From: Cereibacter azotoformans
GTDB taxonomy: Bacteria; Pseudomonadota; Alphaproteobacteria; Rhodobacterales; Rhodobacteraceae
Direction: 5' to 3'
Assembly: GCA_017599285.1 (NCBI GenBank)
Contig: JAGFXX010000001.1
Coordinates: 1,178,001-1,242,000 of the forward strand
DNA: 64,000 nt
The position numbers and the translations under genes were made by a program. The notes under the pieces are model-generated. The model did no database searches. It had not been told where the DNA came from and was given only the letters and a program-made list of their open reading frames with translations. This document shows positions 36,042-43,960 of this stretch, in pieces (positions within the stretch are counted from its first letter, which is position 1; every line of letters starts with the position of its first letter).

Positions 36042-38591
36042 ATGTCCGAAGCCGCGCGCCCCCAGGATCTCGAACGCTACCGGGCCAGGCGCGACTTCGC
36101 CCGCACGCCCGAGCCGGACGGACGCACGCCCGAGGATCGCGCGGGCGCGCTCCGCTTCGTGGTGCAGAAACACGCCGCCCGCCGCCTTCATTGGGACTTC
36201 CGGCTGGAATGGAACGGGGTGCTGCTCAGCTGGGCCGTCACGCGCGGGCCATCGGCCGACCCGTCCGCCCGCCGCCTGGCCGTCCGCACCGAGGATCACC
36301 CGATCGACTACGCCGGCTTCGAGGGCACCATCCCCAAGGGCGAATATGGCGGGGGCACCGTCATGCTCTGGGATCGCGGGACGTGGGAGGCGCTCGACGA
36401 CGTCAACAAGGGGTTGAGCGAGGGCCGGCTCAAGTTCCGCCTCGAGGGCGAGCGGATGCGCGGCGGCTGGATGCTCGTGCGCCTCAAGCCACGCGCGGGC
36501 GACAAGGGCGAGAACTGGCTGCTGATCAAGGAGCATGACGCGCACGAACGGCCGGGGCCCGAGGGGCTGGTCGAGGCCCATGTGACCTCTGTCGAGAGCG
36601 GCCGTCGCATGGAGGAGATCGCCGAGGGGCGCAGGCCGCGCCAGCGCCGCAAGGCGGCCGCCCTGCCCCGGTTCCGGCCCCTCCAGCTTGCGCGCCTCGT
36701 GCCGGCCGCGCCGGACGGGCCGGACTGGCTGCACGAGACGAAGTTCGACGGCTATCGCTGCCTCGCCGCGCTCGCGGACGGCAAGGTGCGCCTCCACACC
36801 CGTTCGGGGCTGGACTGGACGGACAAGTTCGGCGCGCTGGTGCCCGACCTCGCGCGCCTCGCGGTCGGGCGGGCGCTGATCGACGGCGAGGTGATCGCCC
36901 CCGGAGAGGCGAGCGGCGCCTTCTCAGAACTGCAGGCGCGCCTCAAGACCAGGGGGGCGCTGGCCTTCATGGCCTTCGACCTGCTGGCCCTCGATGACGA
37001 GGATCTGACCGGCCTGCCCCTGCTGGAGCGCAAGGCACGGCTCGAGAGCCTTCTGGAGGGAGAGACGGGCGCGATCCACTACTCGACCCACATCCGGGGC
37101 CACGGCCCCGAGGTGCACGAGCGGATGTGCGCGGCCGGGCAGGAGGGGATCATCTCGAAGCGGGTCGAAGCCCCCTATTCCGGCACGCGGAACGGCGACT
37201 GGCTCAAGGTGAAATGCGTCCTCCGTCAGGAGTTCGTGATCTGCGGCTGGAAGGCGTCGGACAAGCCCGGCCGCCCCTTCGCCTCGCTCGTGATGGGCAG
37301 CTACGAGACGGGCCGCCTGACCTACAGGGGCGCGGTCGGCAGCGGCTTTGACGCGCGGATCTTCCGCGAACTGACGCCCCTGCTGGCCGGGCGCGCGCGC
37401 GCCACCTCTCCGTTCGGCCATGTACCTGAGGGGGCCGAGGGCGCGCGCTGGTTGCGCCCCGATCTGGTGGCCGAGGTGACCTTCACCGAATTGACGCGCG
37501 ACGGGCACATCCGCCACGGCGTCTTTGCGGGCCTGCGCGACGACAAGCCTGCGCGCGACGTGCGGCTCGAGGCGCCGGAGGACGCCTTGGCCGACGATGC
37601 AGCCCCCCCGAAACCGCCGGCGCGTGCGCCCCGCGCGCCGCGCGAAGGCAGGACGAACGAGGATCCCATGCCCCAAGCCGACAACGAGGTGCGGGTGGCC
37701 GGCATCCGCATCAGCAATCCCGACCGCAGGATCTATGAGCGGCCCGCCGTGACCAAGCGCGAGGTGGCCGAGCATTACGAGGCGCTCGGCCCGCGGATGC
37801 TGCCGTTCCTGCGCGACAGGCCGGTGTCGCTGGTGCGCTGCCCGGACGGCGCGGCGGGCGAGTGTTTCTTCCAGAAGCACCGGACCCGCGGCATGCCCTC
37901 GGCGATCCGCACCGTGAAGGTCGAGACGAAGTCCGGGCCCGAGGATTACATCACTCTCCCCGATGTCCCGGCCCTCGTCGGGGCGGCGCAGATGGGCGCG
38001 CTCGAGTTCCACATCTGGGGATCGCGCAACCGCCGCCTCAAGCGGCCGGACCGGATGGTCTTCGACCTCGATCCCGACGAGGGCCTCGACTTCGCCCGCG
38101 TGCGCGAGGCGGCAGCAGAGCTGCGCGTGCGTCTCGACGATCTGGGCCTGCCCGCGGTGCCGATGCTGTCGGGGGGCAAGGGCGTGCATGTGATCGTGCC
38201 GCTGAAGCCCGCGGCCGAATGGGAGAGCGTGAAGTTCTTCACGCGCGCGCTCTCGACCCTGCTCGCGGAAGAGGCGCCCGATCGCTACACCGCCGCGATG
38301 GCGAAGGCCGGCCGCAAGGGCCGGATCTTCATCGACTGGCTGCGCAACGACCGCGGCTCGACCGCCGTCGCCCCCTACAGCCTGCGCGCGCGGCCCGGTG
38401 CAACGGTGGCGACCCCGATCACATGGGACGAACTCGCCCGCGCCCGCTCGGCCGGAGACTGGACGATCCGCTCGATCCGCGAGCGGCTCGAGGGCCCCTG
38501 CCCGCTGTCCGAGGCCCGCCCCGTGACACTCGGGCGGACGGTGATCGGCCGGCTTGAACGACTGGTGACGCAATCCAAGGAGGGGACATGA
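36042..38591 (+). CDS. ligD: Multifunctional DNA ligase LigD (PE-LIG-POL)
   Basis: 849 aa with the Pseudomonas domain order: phosphoesterase (about 20-180; HAARRLHWDFRLE, AVTRGPS), ATP-dependent ligase with adenylation lysine K234 (ETKFDGYR) and C-terminal OB part, then primase-polymerase (about 555-849; metal-binding DLDPDEG near 675-677 and GGKGVHV). It acts in bacterial non-homologous end joining with Ku; no ku gene lies in the window. The start at 36042 lies behind an EcfG-type promoter, so expression probably rises under general stress. Its stop overlaps the next ATG (ATGA). Confidence 0.95.
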   Translation: MSEAARPQDLERYRARRDFARTPEPDGRTPEDRAGALRFVVQKHAARRLHWDFRLEWNGVLLSWAVTRGPSADPSARRLAVRTEDHPIDYAGFEGTIPKGEYGGGTVMLWDRGTWEALDDVNKGLSEGRLKFRLEGERMRGGWMLVRLKPRAGDKGENWLLIKEHDAHERPGPEGLVEAHVTSVESGRRMEEIAEGRRPRQRRKAAALPRFRPLQLARLVPAAPDGPDWLHETKFDGYRCLAALADGKVRLHTRSGLDWTDKFGALVPDLARLAVGRALIDGEVIAPGEASGAFSELQARLKTRGALAFMAFDLLALDDEDLTGLPLLERKARLESLLEGETGAIHYSTHIRGHGPEVHERMCAAGQEGIISKRVEAPYSGTRNGDWLKVKCVLRQEFVICGWKASDKPGRPFASLVMGSYETGRLTYRGAVGSGFDARIFRELTPLLAGRARATSPFGHVPEGAEGARWLRPDLVAEVTFTELTRDGHIRHGVFAGLRDDKPARDVRLEAPEDALADDAAPPKPPARAPRAPREGRTNEDPMPQADNEVRVAGIRISNPDRRIYERPAVTKREVAEHYEALGPRMLPFLRDRPVSLVRCPDGAAGECFFQKHRTRGMPSAIRTVKVETKSGPEDYITLPDVPALVGAAQMGALEFHIWGSRNRRLKRPDRMVFDLDPDEGLDFARVREAAAELRVRLDDLGLPAVPMLSGGKGVHVIVPLKPAAEWESVKFFTRALSTLLAEEAPDRYTAAMAKAGRKGRIFIDWLRNDRGSTAVAPYSLRARPGATVATPITWDELARARSAGDWTIRSIRERLEGPCPLSEARPVTLGRTVIGRLERLVTQSKEGT

Positions 38592-38845
38592 CCGGGCTGA
38601 CGACAGAGACGATCGAGGGCCGGCTGATCGCGCAGCGCAAGGTGCTGGCGCGGCTGGTGGCACTTGCGGGCAGCGACGAGCTGCGGGCCTGGCTCGATGA
38701 GCGCAGCGTCATGCAGGACAATCAGGAGGATCCGGGCGCCGTGCCCGCGCCGGGCGTGGGCATCGAGGTGGCGCTGGCCGAGGAGATCCGGTGCATCCGC
38801 GACGAGGCCGACCGGTTTGGCGGGGGGATCGCGCCGGGCCGGTGA
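38588..38845 (+). CDS. Hypothetical protein coupled to ligD
   Basis: 85 aa, helical, no signal peptide. It starts MTGLTTETIEGRLIAQRKVL and contains LRAWLDERSVMQDNQEDP. The ATG overlaps the ligD stop (ATGA), so it is probably made with LigD. It is not Ku. I do not recognise a family; related small ORFs near stress genes in Rhodobacterales would support a role in the same response. Confidence 0.7.
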   Translation: MTGLTTETIEGRLIAQRKVLARLVALAGSDELRAWLDERSVMQDNQEDPGAVPAPGVGIEVALAEEIRCIRDEADRFGGGIAPGR

Positions 38846-38864
38846 CGACGCGGGAGGCCCGGGG

Positions 38865-39617
38865 TCAGTCGCGCTCGGCCAGCGGATCGGGCAAGGGCCG
38901 GCCCGCGGGATCCTCGACCGGCATGATGTCGAAGGACAGCACATCCTCCTCGTCCGTCAACGCGCGGGCAAGCCGGTCCAGCGCCGCCTCGCGCCGGGCA
39001 TGGGTGGCGGTCGAGAGCCGCAGCCGCTCGGAGGGGCGGCTGAGGCTCCGGCTGACCGGCCCGACCTCGAGCCCCTCGCTCCGAAGGATCTCGGTCAGGC
39101 GGCGCGCGTCGAACCGCGAGCCGAGCCGCACCGTCACCCGCAGGCGGACCTCGGTCCGCACCGGCAGAAGCGCATAGAACAGCCGGAGCGCCACCAGAAC
39201 CACCAGCGTCGCGACCGTGGCGGCCACCGCCAGCCAGTACATGCCCACGCCATAGACGATCCCGATGGCGGACGTGACCCAGAGCGAGGCGGCCGTGGTC
39301 AGCCCGTGGACCGAGGCGCCCTCGCGGAAGATCACGCCGGCACCGAGAAAGCCGATGCCCGTCAGGATGCCGTGCGCCATGCGGGCAGGATCGGCGACGA
39401 TCTGCGTGTCGCCCAGGAACGACACCGTCCATTCCGCCTGACGCGCCGCCGCAAGCGTGAGGACGGTCGCCGCGAAACAGACGAGGGCATGGGTTCTGAG
39501 ACCTGCAGGCTTGCCCCGCATCTCGCGGTCAAACCCGATCAGGAGGCCCGTCAGCAGACTGCTGAACATGGGCAGCACAAGGTCCTGCGCGAGAAAATCC
39601 TGAAGCAGCTGCACCAT
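38865..39617 (-). CDS. MgtC/SapB family membrane protein
   Basis: 250 aa. Four to five N-terminal membrane segments with the MgtC core LLIGFDREMRGKPAGLRTHALV and GIGFLGAGVIFREG, then a cytoplasmic ACT-like C-terminal domain (VRLRVTVRLGSRFDARRL). MgtC-family proteins adapt cells to low Mg2+ or acid by modulating membrane ATPases. An EcfG-type promoter lies 28 bases upstream of the start. Start at 39617 (MVQLLQDFLAQD). Confidence 0.88.
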   Translation of the reverse strand: MVQLLQDFLAQDLVLPMFSSLLTGLLIGFDREMRGKPAGLRTHALVCFAATVLTLAAARQAEWTVSFLGDTQIVADPARMAHGILTGIGFLGAGVIFREGASVHGLTTAASLWVTSAIGIVYGVGMYWLAVAATVATLVVLVALRLFYALLPVRTEVRLRVTVRLGSRFDARRLTEILRSEGLEVGPVSRSLSRPSERLRLSTATHARREAALDRLARALTDEEDVLSFDIMPVEDPAGRPLPDPLAERD

Positions 39618-39644
39618 GACGACCTGCCGAACAAAGCCCTTTCG

Positions 39645-39670
39645 AACGCGCGGCCCCCGCCCGTCGTTCC
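39645..39670 (-). promoter_or_regulatory. EcfG-type promoter of the MgtC-family gene
   Basis: Minus-strand GGAAC-N17-CGTT, an exact consensus with the longer spacer, 28 bases before the ATG at 39617. Confidence 0.78.
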
Positions 39671-39759
39671 GCGCCGTCAGCCGGTTCCGCACAAAGAAGG
39701 CGCCATGACGGAACCCGAGGCGCCGGGCCGGTCTTGTCCGGCAGCACCGGAGGTTCCCC

Positions 39760-40134
39760 ATGCCCCTAGCCGACAAGCTGCACCCGCCGCGCATCCTTCT
39801 TGCCGAGGATGATCTCGTGCTCGCCATGACGATGGTGGATGAGCTTCGCGCCTCGGGTTTCGAGATCGTGGGGCCGACCCGCTCGGCCGCCGAGGGCGCG
39901 CGTCTTGTCGAGCATCAGTCTGTGGACGCGGCCCTCCTCGACCTGCGGCTCAAGGACGGCCCCTGCTTCGGACTGGCCCGCGCCCTGCGGATCCGCGGCA
40001 TCCCCTTCGCCTTCGTCACCGGCGAAACGCGCGAGGCCATCCCCGAGGATCTTGCGGATGTGGATGTGCTGGACAAGCCCGTGACGGCGGTGACGATTTC
40101 CACCATGCTCGAAAAGCTGCTGCAGGAGCCCTAG
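39760..40134 (+). CDS. Single-domain response regulator, FATGUY-like
   Basis: 124 aa CheY-like receiver without an output domain. Acidic pair AEDD near residues 15-18, phospho-acceptor Asp in AALLDLRLKDG, and the conserved Lys in LDKPV. The loop PFAFVTGE resembles the PFxFATGY motif of FATGUY response regulators that act in the alphaproteobacterial general stress phosphorelay. It has the ribosome site GGAGG. It is not PhyR, since no sigma-like domain is present. A GGAAC lies 46 bases upstream of the ATG, with no good -10. Confidence 0.85.
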   Translation: MPLADKLHPPRILLAEDDLVLAMTMVDELRASGFEIVGPTRSAAEGARLVEHQSVDAALLDLRLKDGPCFGLARALRIRGIPFAFVTGETREAIPEDLADVDVLDKPVTAVTISTMLEKLLQEP

Positions 40135-40322
40135 ATCGCAGGAGCCTCACGGGTCATGCCGGCGCCCGCTGCGGTGCGCGCGCGCCGGAAGGTCGTGCCG
40201 AAGGCCCCGCGTCATCGCAGGGCCCGGTTACTCGCACCTGAAACTGGCAATCTGGTTACTGGTCCCCGGCCCCACGTCAGTTCACGGGCCGGTCACTCGC
40301 ACGGGCATCGGCCGATCCGGCC

Positions 40323-40397
40323 TCAGCGCAAGCCGAGGAAGGACAGGATGGCGATGACGATGACCACGAGGCCCACGATATAGATGATGCTGTTCAC
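40323..40397 (-). CDS. 24-aa single-pass membrane microprotein
   Basis: A 25-codon reading frame from a GTG at 40397 whose product is essentially one membrane helix (IIYIVGLVVIVIAILSFLGL). An excellent ribosome site, AAGGAG at eight bases, precedes it. It lies 34 bases after the Pro-rich small gene on the same strand, so both probably share the transcript starting near 40660. Similar tiny IxxIIGLVVVVIAILSFxGLR proteins occur in other Rhodobacterales, from memory. Too short for the usual gene finders. Confidence 0.65.
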   Translation of the reverse strand: MNSIIYIVGLVVIVIAILSFLGLR

Positions 40398-40431
40398 TTC
40401 TGGCTCCTTGTCACGTTCTTCAGAGGCTGGT

Positions 40432-40602
40432 TCAGACCGGAACGGTCGGCGGGACGCCCGGACCTTCGCCCGGAAGGTCGGGCTCGGTCGGTGGCAGGTC
40501 CGGGCTTTCGCCCGGTGCCGGCAGCGGGCCCGGCGTCACATCCGGGTCCGTGAGTGGCTCGGGATTCTCGCCCGGCGGCGGCCGGGGAACTGACGACGTC
40601 AT
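40432..40602 (-). CDS. 56-aa proline-rich acidic microprotein
   Basis: Pro/Glu/Asp-rich peptide with repeated PxPxE/D units (PPPGENPEPLTDPD, LPAPGESPDLPPTEPDLPGE), no signal peptide, predicted disordered. The ATG at 40602 has AGAGGACA in front. A near-EcfG promoter (GGAAC-N17-CATT) lies 63 bases upstream. Small Pro-rich proteins of this kind are widespread in alphaproteobacteria and unstudied. The repetitive composition makes a functional assignment impossible. Confidence 0.6.
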   Translation of the reverse strand: MTSSVPRPPPGENPEPLTDPDVTPGPLPAPGESPDLPPTEPDLPGEGPGVPPTVPV

Positions 40603-40664
40603 GGGCTGTCCTCTGGCTATGTCCGGGAAAGCGATGCGGCTGCTTCCTCTCCCTTCCCGCCGTC

Positions 40665-40690
40665 AATGCAGAGCGGTCGGGGAAGGTTCC
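40665..40690 (-). promoter_or_regulatory. Near-consensus EcfG promoter for the microprotein pair
   Basis: Minus-strand GGAAC-N17-CATT, one mismatch in the -10, about 63 bases before the ATG at 40602. Confidence 0.5.
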
Positions 40691-40842
40691 CTTGTTCGTT
40701 CACCGCGAGGTGACCGGGCCGTGACCTGACCCCGCCCGGCAAAGGGGCGCCAGGGGACGAAGCGGCCGTGACACGGAGAGGCCGCAACCGCGGCAATGCA
40801 GGTTTCGTGCCCTGCTCGTGAAGGGCGCGGCTGCCGCTTGCG

Positions 40843-40867
40843 GGAACTTTCGCCGCAAGCGCCCGTT
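40843..40867 (+). promoter_or_regulatory. EcfG-type promoter of the BON-domain gene
   Basis: Exact GGAAC-N16-CGTT, 67 bases before the ATG at 40934. Confidence 0.8.
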
Positions 40868-40933
40868 GCATGGACCGTCTGAAAACGCGGGAGACGTGCC
40901 TGTTCGCCCGCAAGGCTCGATGGAGGACCAGAC

Positions 40934-41881
40934 ATGGCACATTCGAGGTTCGACCCCCGCCAGCGCGGCTGGAGCGATGACGACACGCACCGCGGCTACC
41001 GGGAAGACCAAGGCGAGGAACAAAGGGGCGGCCGGAGGTCGGGGCGCGACGAGCGCGACCGTTTCCGCGACCGGTTCGACGCACGCTATCAGGATCGCGG
41101 CCAGGAGGATCAGGGCGGCGGCCGCGATCGCTGGCGTGAGGGGTCGGGGATGGATGCCGCCAGCGGCTACGGCTTTGGCGCGGCGGGCTTTGACCCGCGC
41201 GACCGCGGCCAGCGGCGCGGCGGCTATGGCGCGTCCGACCGCGACCATGACCGCGGCTACGATCCCTATTCCGAGCGCGGCTCGCAGGACGAACGCTCCT
41301 GGGGTTACGGTCCGCAGATGGGGCGCGAATGGGATGGGCGGGGCCGGTCCTCCAGCGAGCGCACCGGCCGCGGCGGCCCGCGCTTCCACGACTCGGCGGG
41401 CGAGCGCGGCTTCATGGAACGTGCCGCCGATGAGGTCATGTCGTGGGTGGGCGACGAGGACGCCAGCCACCGCCGAGAGGCCGATCACCGCGGGAAGGGC
41501 CCCCGTGGCTACCAGCGTTCGGACGAGCGGATTCACGGCGACGTCAACGACCGCCTGAGCGACGACCCGCGCGTGGACGCCTCGGACATCGAGGTGTTGG
41601 TGGCGAGCGGCGAAGTCACCCTGTCGGGCCACGTCAGCTCCAAGATCGAGAAGCGCCGGGCGGAAGATTGCGCCGACTCGGTGTCGGGCGTGCGGCATGT
41701 CCAGAACAACCTGCGCGTCCGCGACGCGATGGGCGGCTCGGGCACAGGGTCGGGCAGCGGTGCCGGCACCCTCGGCGGCGCGACGACCGGCCAGTCGGGA
41801 AGCGGCCTCTCGGGCCCCGGCGGCACTGACAGCGGCCTGAGCGACGATCGCCCCGGCGGTTCGCGCAACACGCAGGCCTGA
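40934..41881 (+). CDS. BON-domain protein with charged low-complexity N-terminus
   Basis: 315 aa, no signal peptide. Residues 1-150 are Arg/Asp/Gly-rich and probably disordered. A BON domain follows (about 190-260: IEVLVASGEVTLSGHVSS, GVRHVQNNLRV), then a Gly/Ser tail. BON domains bind lipid or envelope surfaces and are frequent in alphaproteobacterial stress regulons. Ribosome site GGAGG. EcfG-type promoter upstream; the secreted low-complexity gene follows 64 bases downstream and may share its transcript, which ends at the terminator at 42800. Confidence 0.85.
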   Translation: MAHSRFDPRQRGWSDDDTHRGYREDQGEEQRGGRRSGRDERDRFRDRFDARYQDRGQEDQGGGRDRWREGSGMDAASGYGFGAAGFDPRDRGQRRGGYGASDRDHDRGYDPYSERGSQDERSWGYGPQMGREWDGRGRSSSERTGRGGPRFHDSAGERGFMERAADEVMSWVGDEDASHRREADHRGKGPRGYQRSDERIHGDVNDRLSDDPRVDASDIEVLVASGEVTLSGHVSSKIEKRRAEDCADSVSGVRHVQNNLRVRDAMGGSGTGSGSGAGTLGGATTGQSGSGLSGPGGTDSGLSDDRPGGSRNTQA

Positions 41882-41945
41882 ACGGGGCGGCCGGCAGGCC
41901 GCCCTCCCCCGGATCAGCCCCCCAGTTCAGTAAGAGAGGACCAAG

Positions 41946-42773
41946 ATGACCATTTTTCGCACCCCCTTCCTCGCCGGTGTGGCCGCCCTTCTGGCCACCA
42001 GCGCCGCCGCCCAGACAACCACCGCGCAAGGCACCACCATGGGACGCGACTGGGACGCGCCCATGGTGGACACGTTCTTCAATCCCGGCGGCTCGATGAC
42101 GTTGCGCACGAACTCCGAGATCCGCTCGAGCTGGGACTCGCTGTCGGAACAGCAGAAGCAGCAGGTTCGGGATGACTGCGCCGCTTTCGGCACCCAAGGC
42201 GCCGGAGCCCCGCCCGCCGGCGGTGCGGGAGCCACGGACCCGGCGTCGGCCGACGCCGGCGCAAGCGCCACGACGGGCACCGGCGGGACGGGAGGAACCG
42301 ACATGACGGCCACCGGCACCGCCGGTCCGGCGGACGGGGCCGAGCTGGAGAGCGGCGGCGCTGCAAGTCCGATCGGGCAACCCACGGGTGAACAGGCCGC
42401 CCAGGCGGATTCGACCCCGACCCATGACACGACGGGCCATCCCGATACCAAGGTCAGCACCGTCGGCGAAAGCGACGCGACCACGGACGACATGGGCACC
42501 ACCGCCGGGCCCGGCACCTCGGACGAGCGGGTGACGGCGGTCGAGCAGGCCATGCGCGAGAACGCGCCCCAGACAACGGGCACCGGCGCAACCACCAACC
42601 CGCCCGCCGACGGCGCGACCGTGGGCTCTGGCGCGGGCAGCGTCAACGCCAGCAACACCGCCGACACCGGGGCGCAGGGATCGCCCGCGACGCCGGGCAC
42701 GCAGGAGTTCGATTCGGCCTCGGTCTCGCTGACCTCCTGGACCCAGATCTGCCAGATGGTCGAGTCCTTCTGA
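41946..42773 (+). CDS. Secreted low-complexity protein
   Basis: 275 aa. Signal peptide MTIFRTPFLAGVAALLATSAAAQ, then a short ordered part (MVDTFFNPGGSMTLRTNSEI, LSEQQKQQVRDDC) and a long Thr/Gly/Ala-rich region, ending VSLTSWTQICQMVESF. The two cysteines flanking the low-complexity region could form a disulfide in the periplasm. No family recognised. It follows the BON gene and is closed by a clear terminator. Confidence 0.78.
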   Translation: MTIFRTPFLAGVAALLATSAAAQTTTAQGTTMGRDWDAPMVDTFFNPGGSMTLRTNSEIRSSWDSLSEQQKQQVRDDCAAFGTQGAGAPPAGGAGATDPASADAGASATTGTGGTGGTDMTATGTAGPADGAELESGGAASPIGQPTGEQAAQADSTPTHDTTGHPDTKVSTVGESDATTDDMGTTAGPGTSDERVTAVEQAMRENAPQTTGTGATTNPPADGATVGSGAGSVNASNTADTGAQGSPATPGTQEFDSASVSLTSWTQICQMVESF

Positions 42774-42799
42774 CGCCGCGTCACGCGCGCGCACCTCTG

Positions 42800-42830
42800 A
42801 AGCGGCATGCCCTCGGGTGTGCCGCTTTTT
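42800..42830 (+). terminator. Intrinsic terminator of the BON / secreted-protein transcript
   Basis: Perfect 8-bp stem AAGCGGCA / TGCCGCTT followed by a T-run, 27 bases beyond the stop at 42773. Confidence 0.9.
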
Positions 42831-42850
42831 CCATCATCTGTGGGATGACA

Positions 42851-42884
42851 TGAAAAAACTCCCGCCGGGGGATCGGCGGGAGTT
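42851..42884 (-). terminator. Intrinsic terminator reading leftward with no gene in front
   Basis: Perfect 11-bp stem AACTCCCGCCG / CGGCGGGAGTT (42857-42884) with a 6-base loop, followed on the minus strand by TTTTTT. No minus-strand gene ends here; it defines the 3' end of the proposed small RNA. Confidence 0.88.
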
Positions 42885-42939
42885 GAGTCAAGGGAAGACA
42901 TCGGCGAGACGACGGATGTGGGGACGCCGCTGCCGATCA
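42851..42939 (-). ncRNA. Candidate stress-induced small RNA (about 90 nt)
   Basis: Inferred from a promoter-like GGAAC-N16-TGTT at 42946-42970 and a strong intrinsic terminator at 42851-42884, both on the minus strand, with no convincing reading frame or ribosome site between them. The predicted start is about 42939. The 3' end is the 11-bp terminator hairpin with a U-run, and the 5' part is single-stranded-looking. Hfq dependence and targets cannot be judged from sequence. Confidence 0.5.
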
Positions 42940-42945
42940 TCCCTC

Positions 42946-42970
42946 AACAGGGTCAGGGCCCGGCAGTTCC
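42946..42970 (-). promoter_or_regulatory. EcfG-like promoter of the candidate sRNA
   Basis: Minus-strand GGAAC-N16-TGTT, one mismatch in the -10 (CGTT). The glucose dehydrogenase gene has the same TGTT variant. Confidence 0.55.
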
Positions 42971-43106
42971 CACGCGACGACTGGAAATTTGTTCCATCAC
43001 GTCAGCGTGATAGAGCGCGATGAGCGTTTTTTCGCTTACGATATTCGGCGTTTTGGGCGAATCTTCGCCTGCGGGCGAGTGTCTCCCGCATCGCCGTCGC
43101 CAAGGC

Positions 43107-43131
43107 GAAACCATACCCGCCGAGACCCGTT
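43107..43131 (+). promoter_or_regulatory. Near-consensus EcfG promoter of the PRC-barrel gene
   Basis: GAAAC-N16-CGTT, one mismatch in the -35, 62 bases before the ATG at 43194. Confidence 0.45.
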
Positions 43132-43193
43132 GGATCCGCAGCAGGCCTTAACGGCTCTGTCCAATTAGTCTTCCAAGGCGAAAGGATCGCACG

Positions 43194-43808
43194 ATGAAAA
43201 AAGTCATTGCCCTCTCGGCACTTCTGGCTTCGACCACCGCTTATTCGGCACTGGCTCAGGACGCGACGACGCCCGACGCAGGCGCGACGACTCCGCCCGC
43301 AGCCACTGACACCACGACCCCCCCGGCGACCAACGACACGACGTCGCCGGCGACCGGCACCGAGACGGCACCGACGACCGATGGCGCCACCGGCACCGGC
43401 ATGACCGGAACCGACACCACCGGCACCGGCATGACGGGCACCACCACGACCGACACCGGCATGACCGGAACCGGCGGTGCGATGATGGGCGACATGCAGG
43501 TTCCCGAGGGCTTCACGCTCTACTCGGGCGAACCGATGACCGCCGAGAACCTGCAGAATGCCAACGTCTATTCGATGAATGACGAGTCGGTTAGCAGCAT
43601 CTCGGACTTCGTGGTGGCCGAGGACGGCAAGATCGAACAGGTGATCTTCGACGTGGGCGGTTTCCTCGGGATCGGCGCGCGCAACGTCGCCCTGCCCTTC
43701 GAGGACCTGCAGATCTACACCAACGAGGATCAGAGCGACGTCCGGGTCTATGTGCCCATGACGCGCGAGGAACTCGAGTCGCTGCCGGAATACACGGCTG
43801 TCGACTGA
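43194..43808 (+). CDS. Secreted PRC-barrel domain protein
   Basis: 204 aa. Signal peptide ending SALAQD, a Thr/Pro/Gly-rich repeat region (about 25-100), then a PRC-barrel domain (about 115-200; LQNANVYSMNDESVSSISDF, VGGFLGIGARNVALPFEDL). PRC-barrel proteins are common in stress regulons; the molecular role here is unknown. Ribosome site AAAGGA. An imperfect EcfG-like promoter precedes it and a strong terminator follows it. Confidence 0.85.
   Translation: MKKVIALSALLASTTAYSALAQDATTPDAGATTPPAATDTTTPPATNDTTSPATGTETAPTTDGATGTGMTGTDTTGTGMTGTTTTDTGMTGTGGAMMGDMQVPEGFTLYSGEPMTAENLQNANVYSMNDESVSSISDFVVAEDGKIEQVIFDVGGFLGIGARNVALPFEDLQIYTNEDQSDVRVYVPMTREELESLPEYTAVD
43391..43475 (+). repeat. Three 30-bp in-frame repeats in the PRC-barrel gene
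   Basis: Units of about 30 bases, with the shared core CGGCATGAC at 43397, 43427 and 43457 and ATG codons at 43401, 43431 and 43461. They encode GTGMTGTxTT-type decapeptides, so copy number could change by slippage. Confidence 0.75.
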
Positions 43809-43831
43809 TCCACCGGACGGACCATCTCTCG

Positions 43832-43860
43832 AGGCGCGCAGGGCAACCTGCGCGCCTTTT
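43832..43860 (+). terminator. Intrinsic terminator after the PRC-barrel gene
   Basis: Perfect 11-bp stem AGGCGCGCAGG / CCTGCGCGCCT with loop GCAA and a following T-run. Confidence 0.92.
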
Positions 43861-43900
43861 CCGTTCGGCGGGACGGAATCCTTCCTTTGGCGCAATGCGA

Positions 43901-43926
43901 GGAACCTAAGCCGGGCGTCTCCTGTT
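43901..43926 (+). promoter_or_regulatory. EcfG-like promoter of the glucose dehydrogenase gene
   Basis: GGAAC-N17-TGTT, one mismatch in the -10, 34 bases before the TTG start at 43961. Confidence 0.5.
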
Positions 43927-43960
43927 GCCCCAGCGACACCGCCACCGGAGGAGCCCGAAC

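Noticed and set aside
39710-39735. GGAAC motif before the response regulator as an EcfG promoter
   Set aside because: At the 16- or 17-base spacing the -10 reads GTCT or TCTT, not CGTT.
40201-40320. Possible tRNA or small RNA in the gap after the response regulator
   Set aside because: No cloverleaf, TTCGA arm or promoter-terminator pair could be found.
42907-42940. Start of a long minus-strand frame at the candidate sRNA
   Set aside because: The frame runs antisense through the secreted-protein gene and past a strong terminator, so it cannot be a real coding region.
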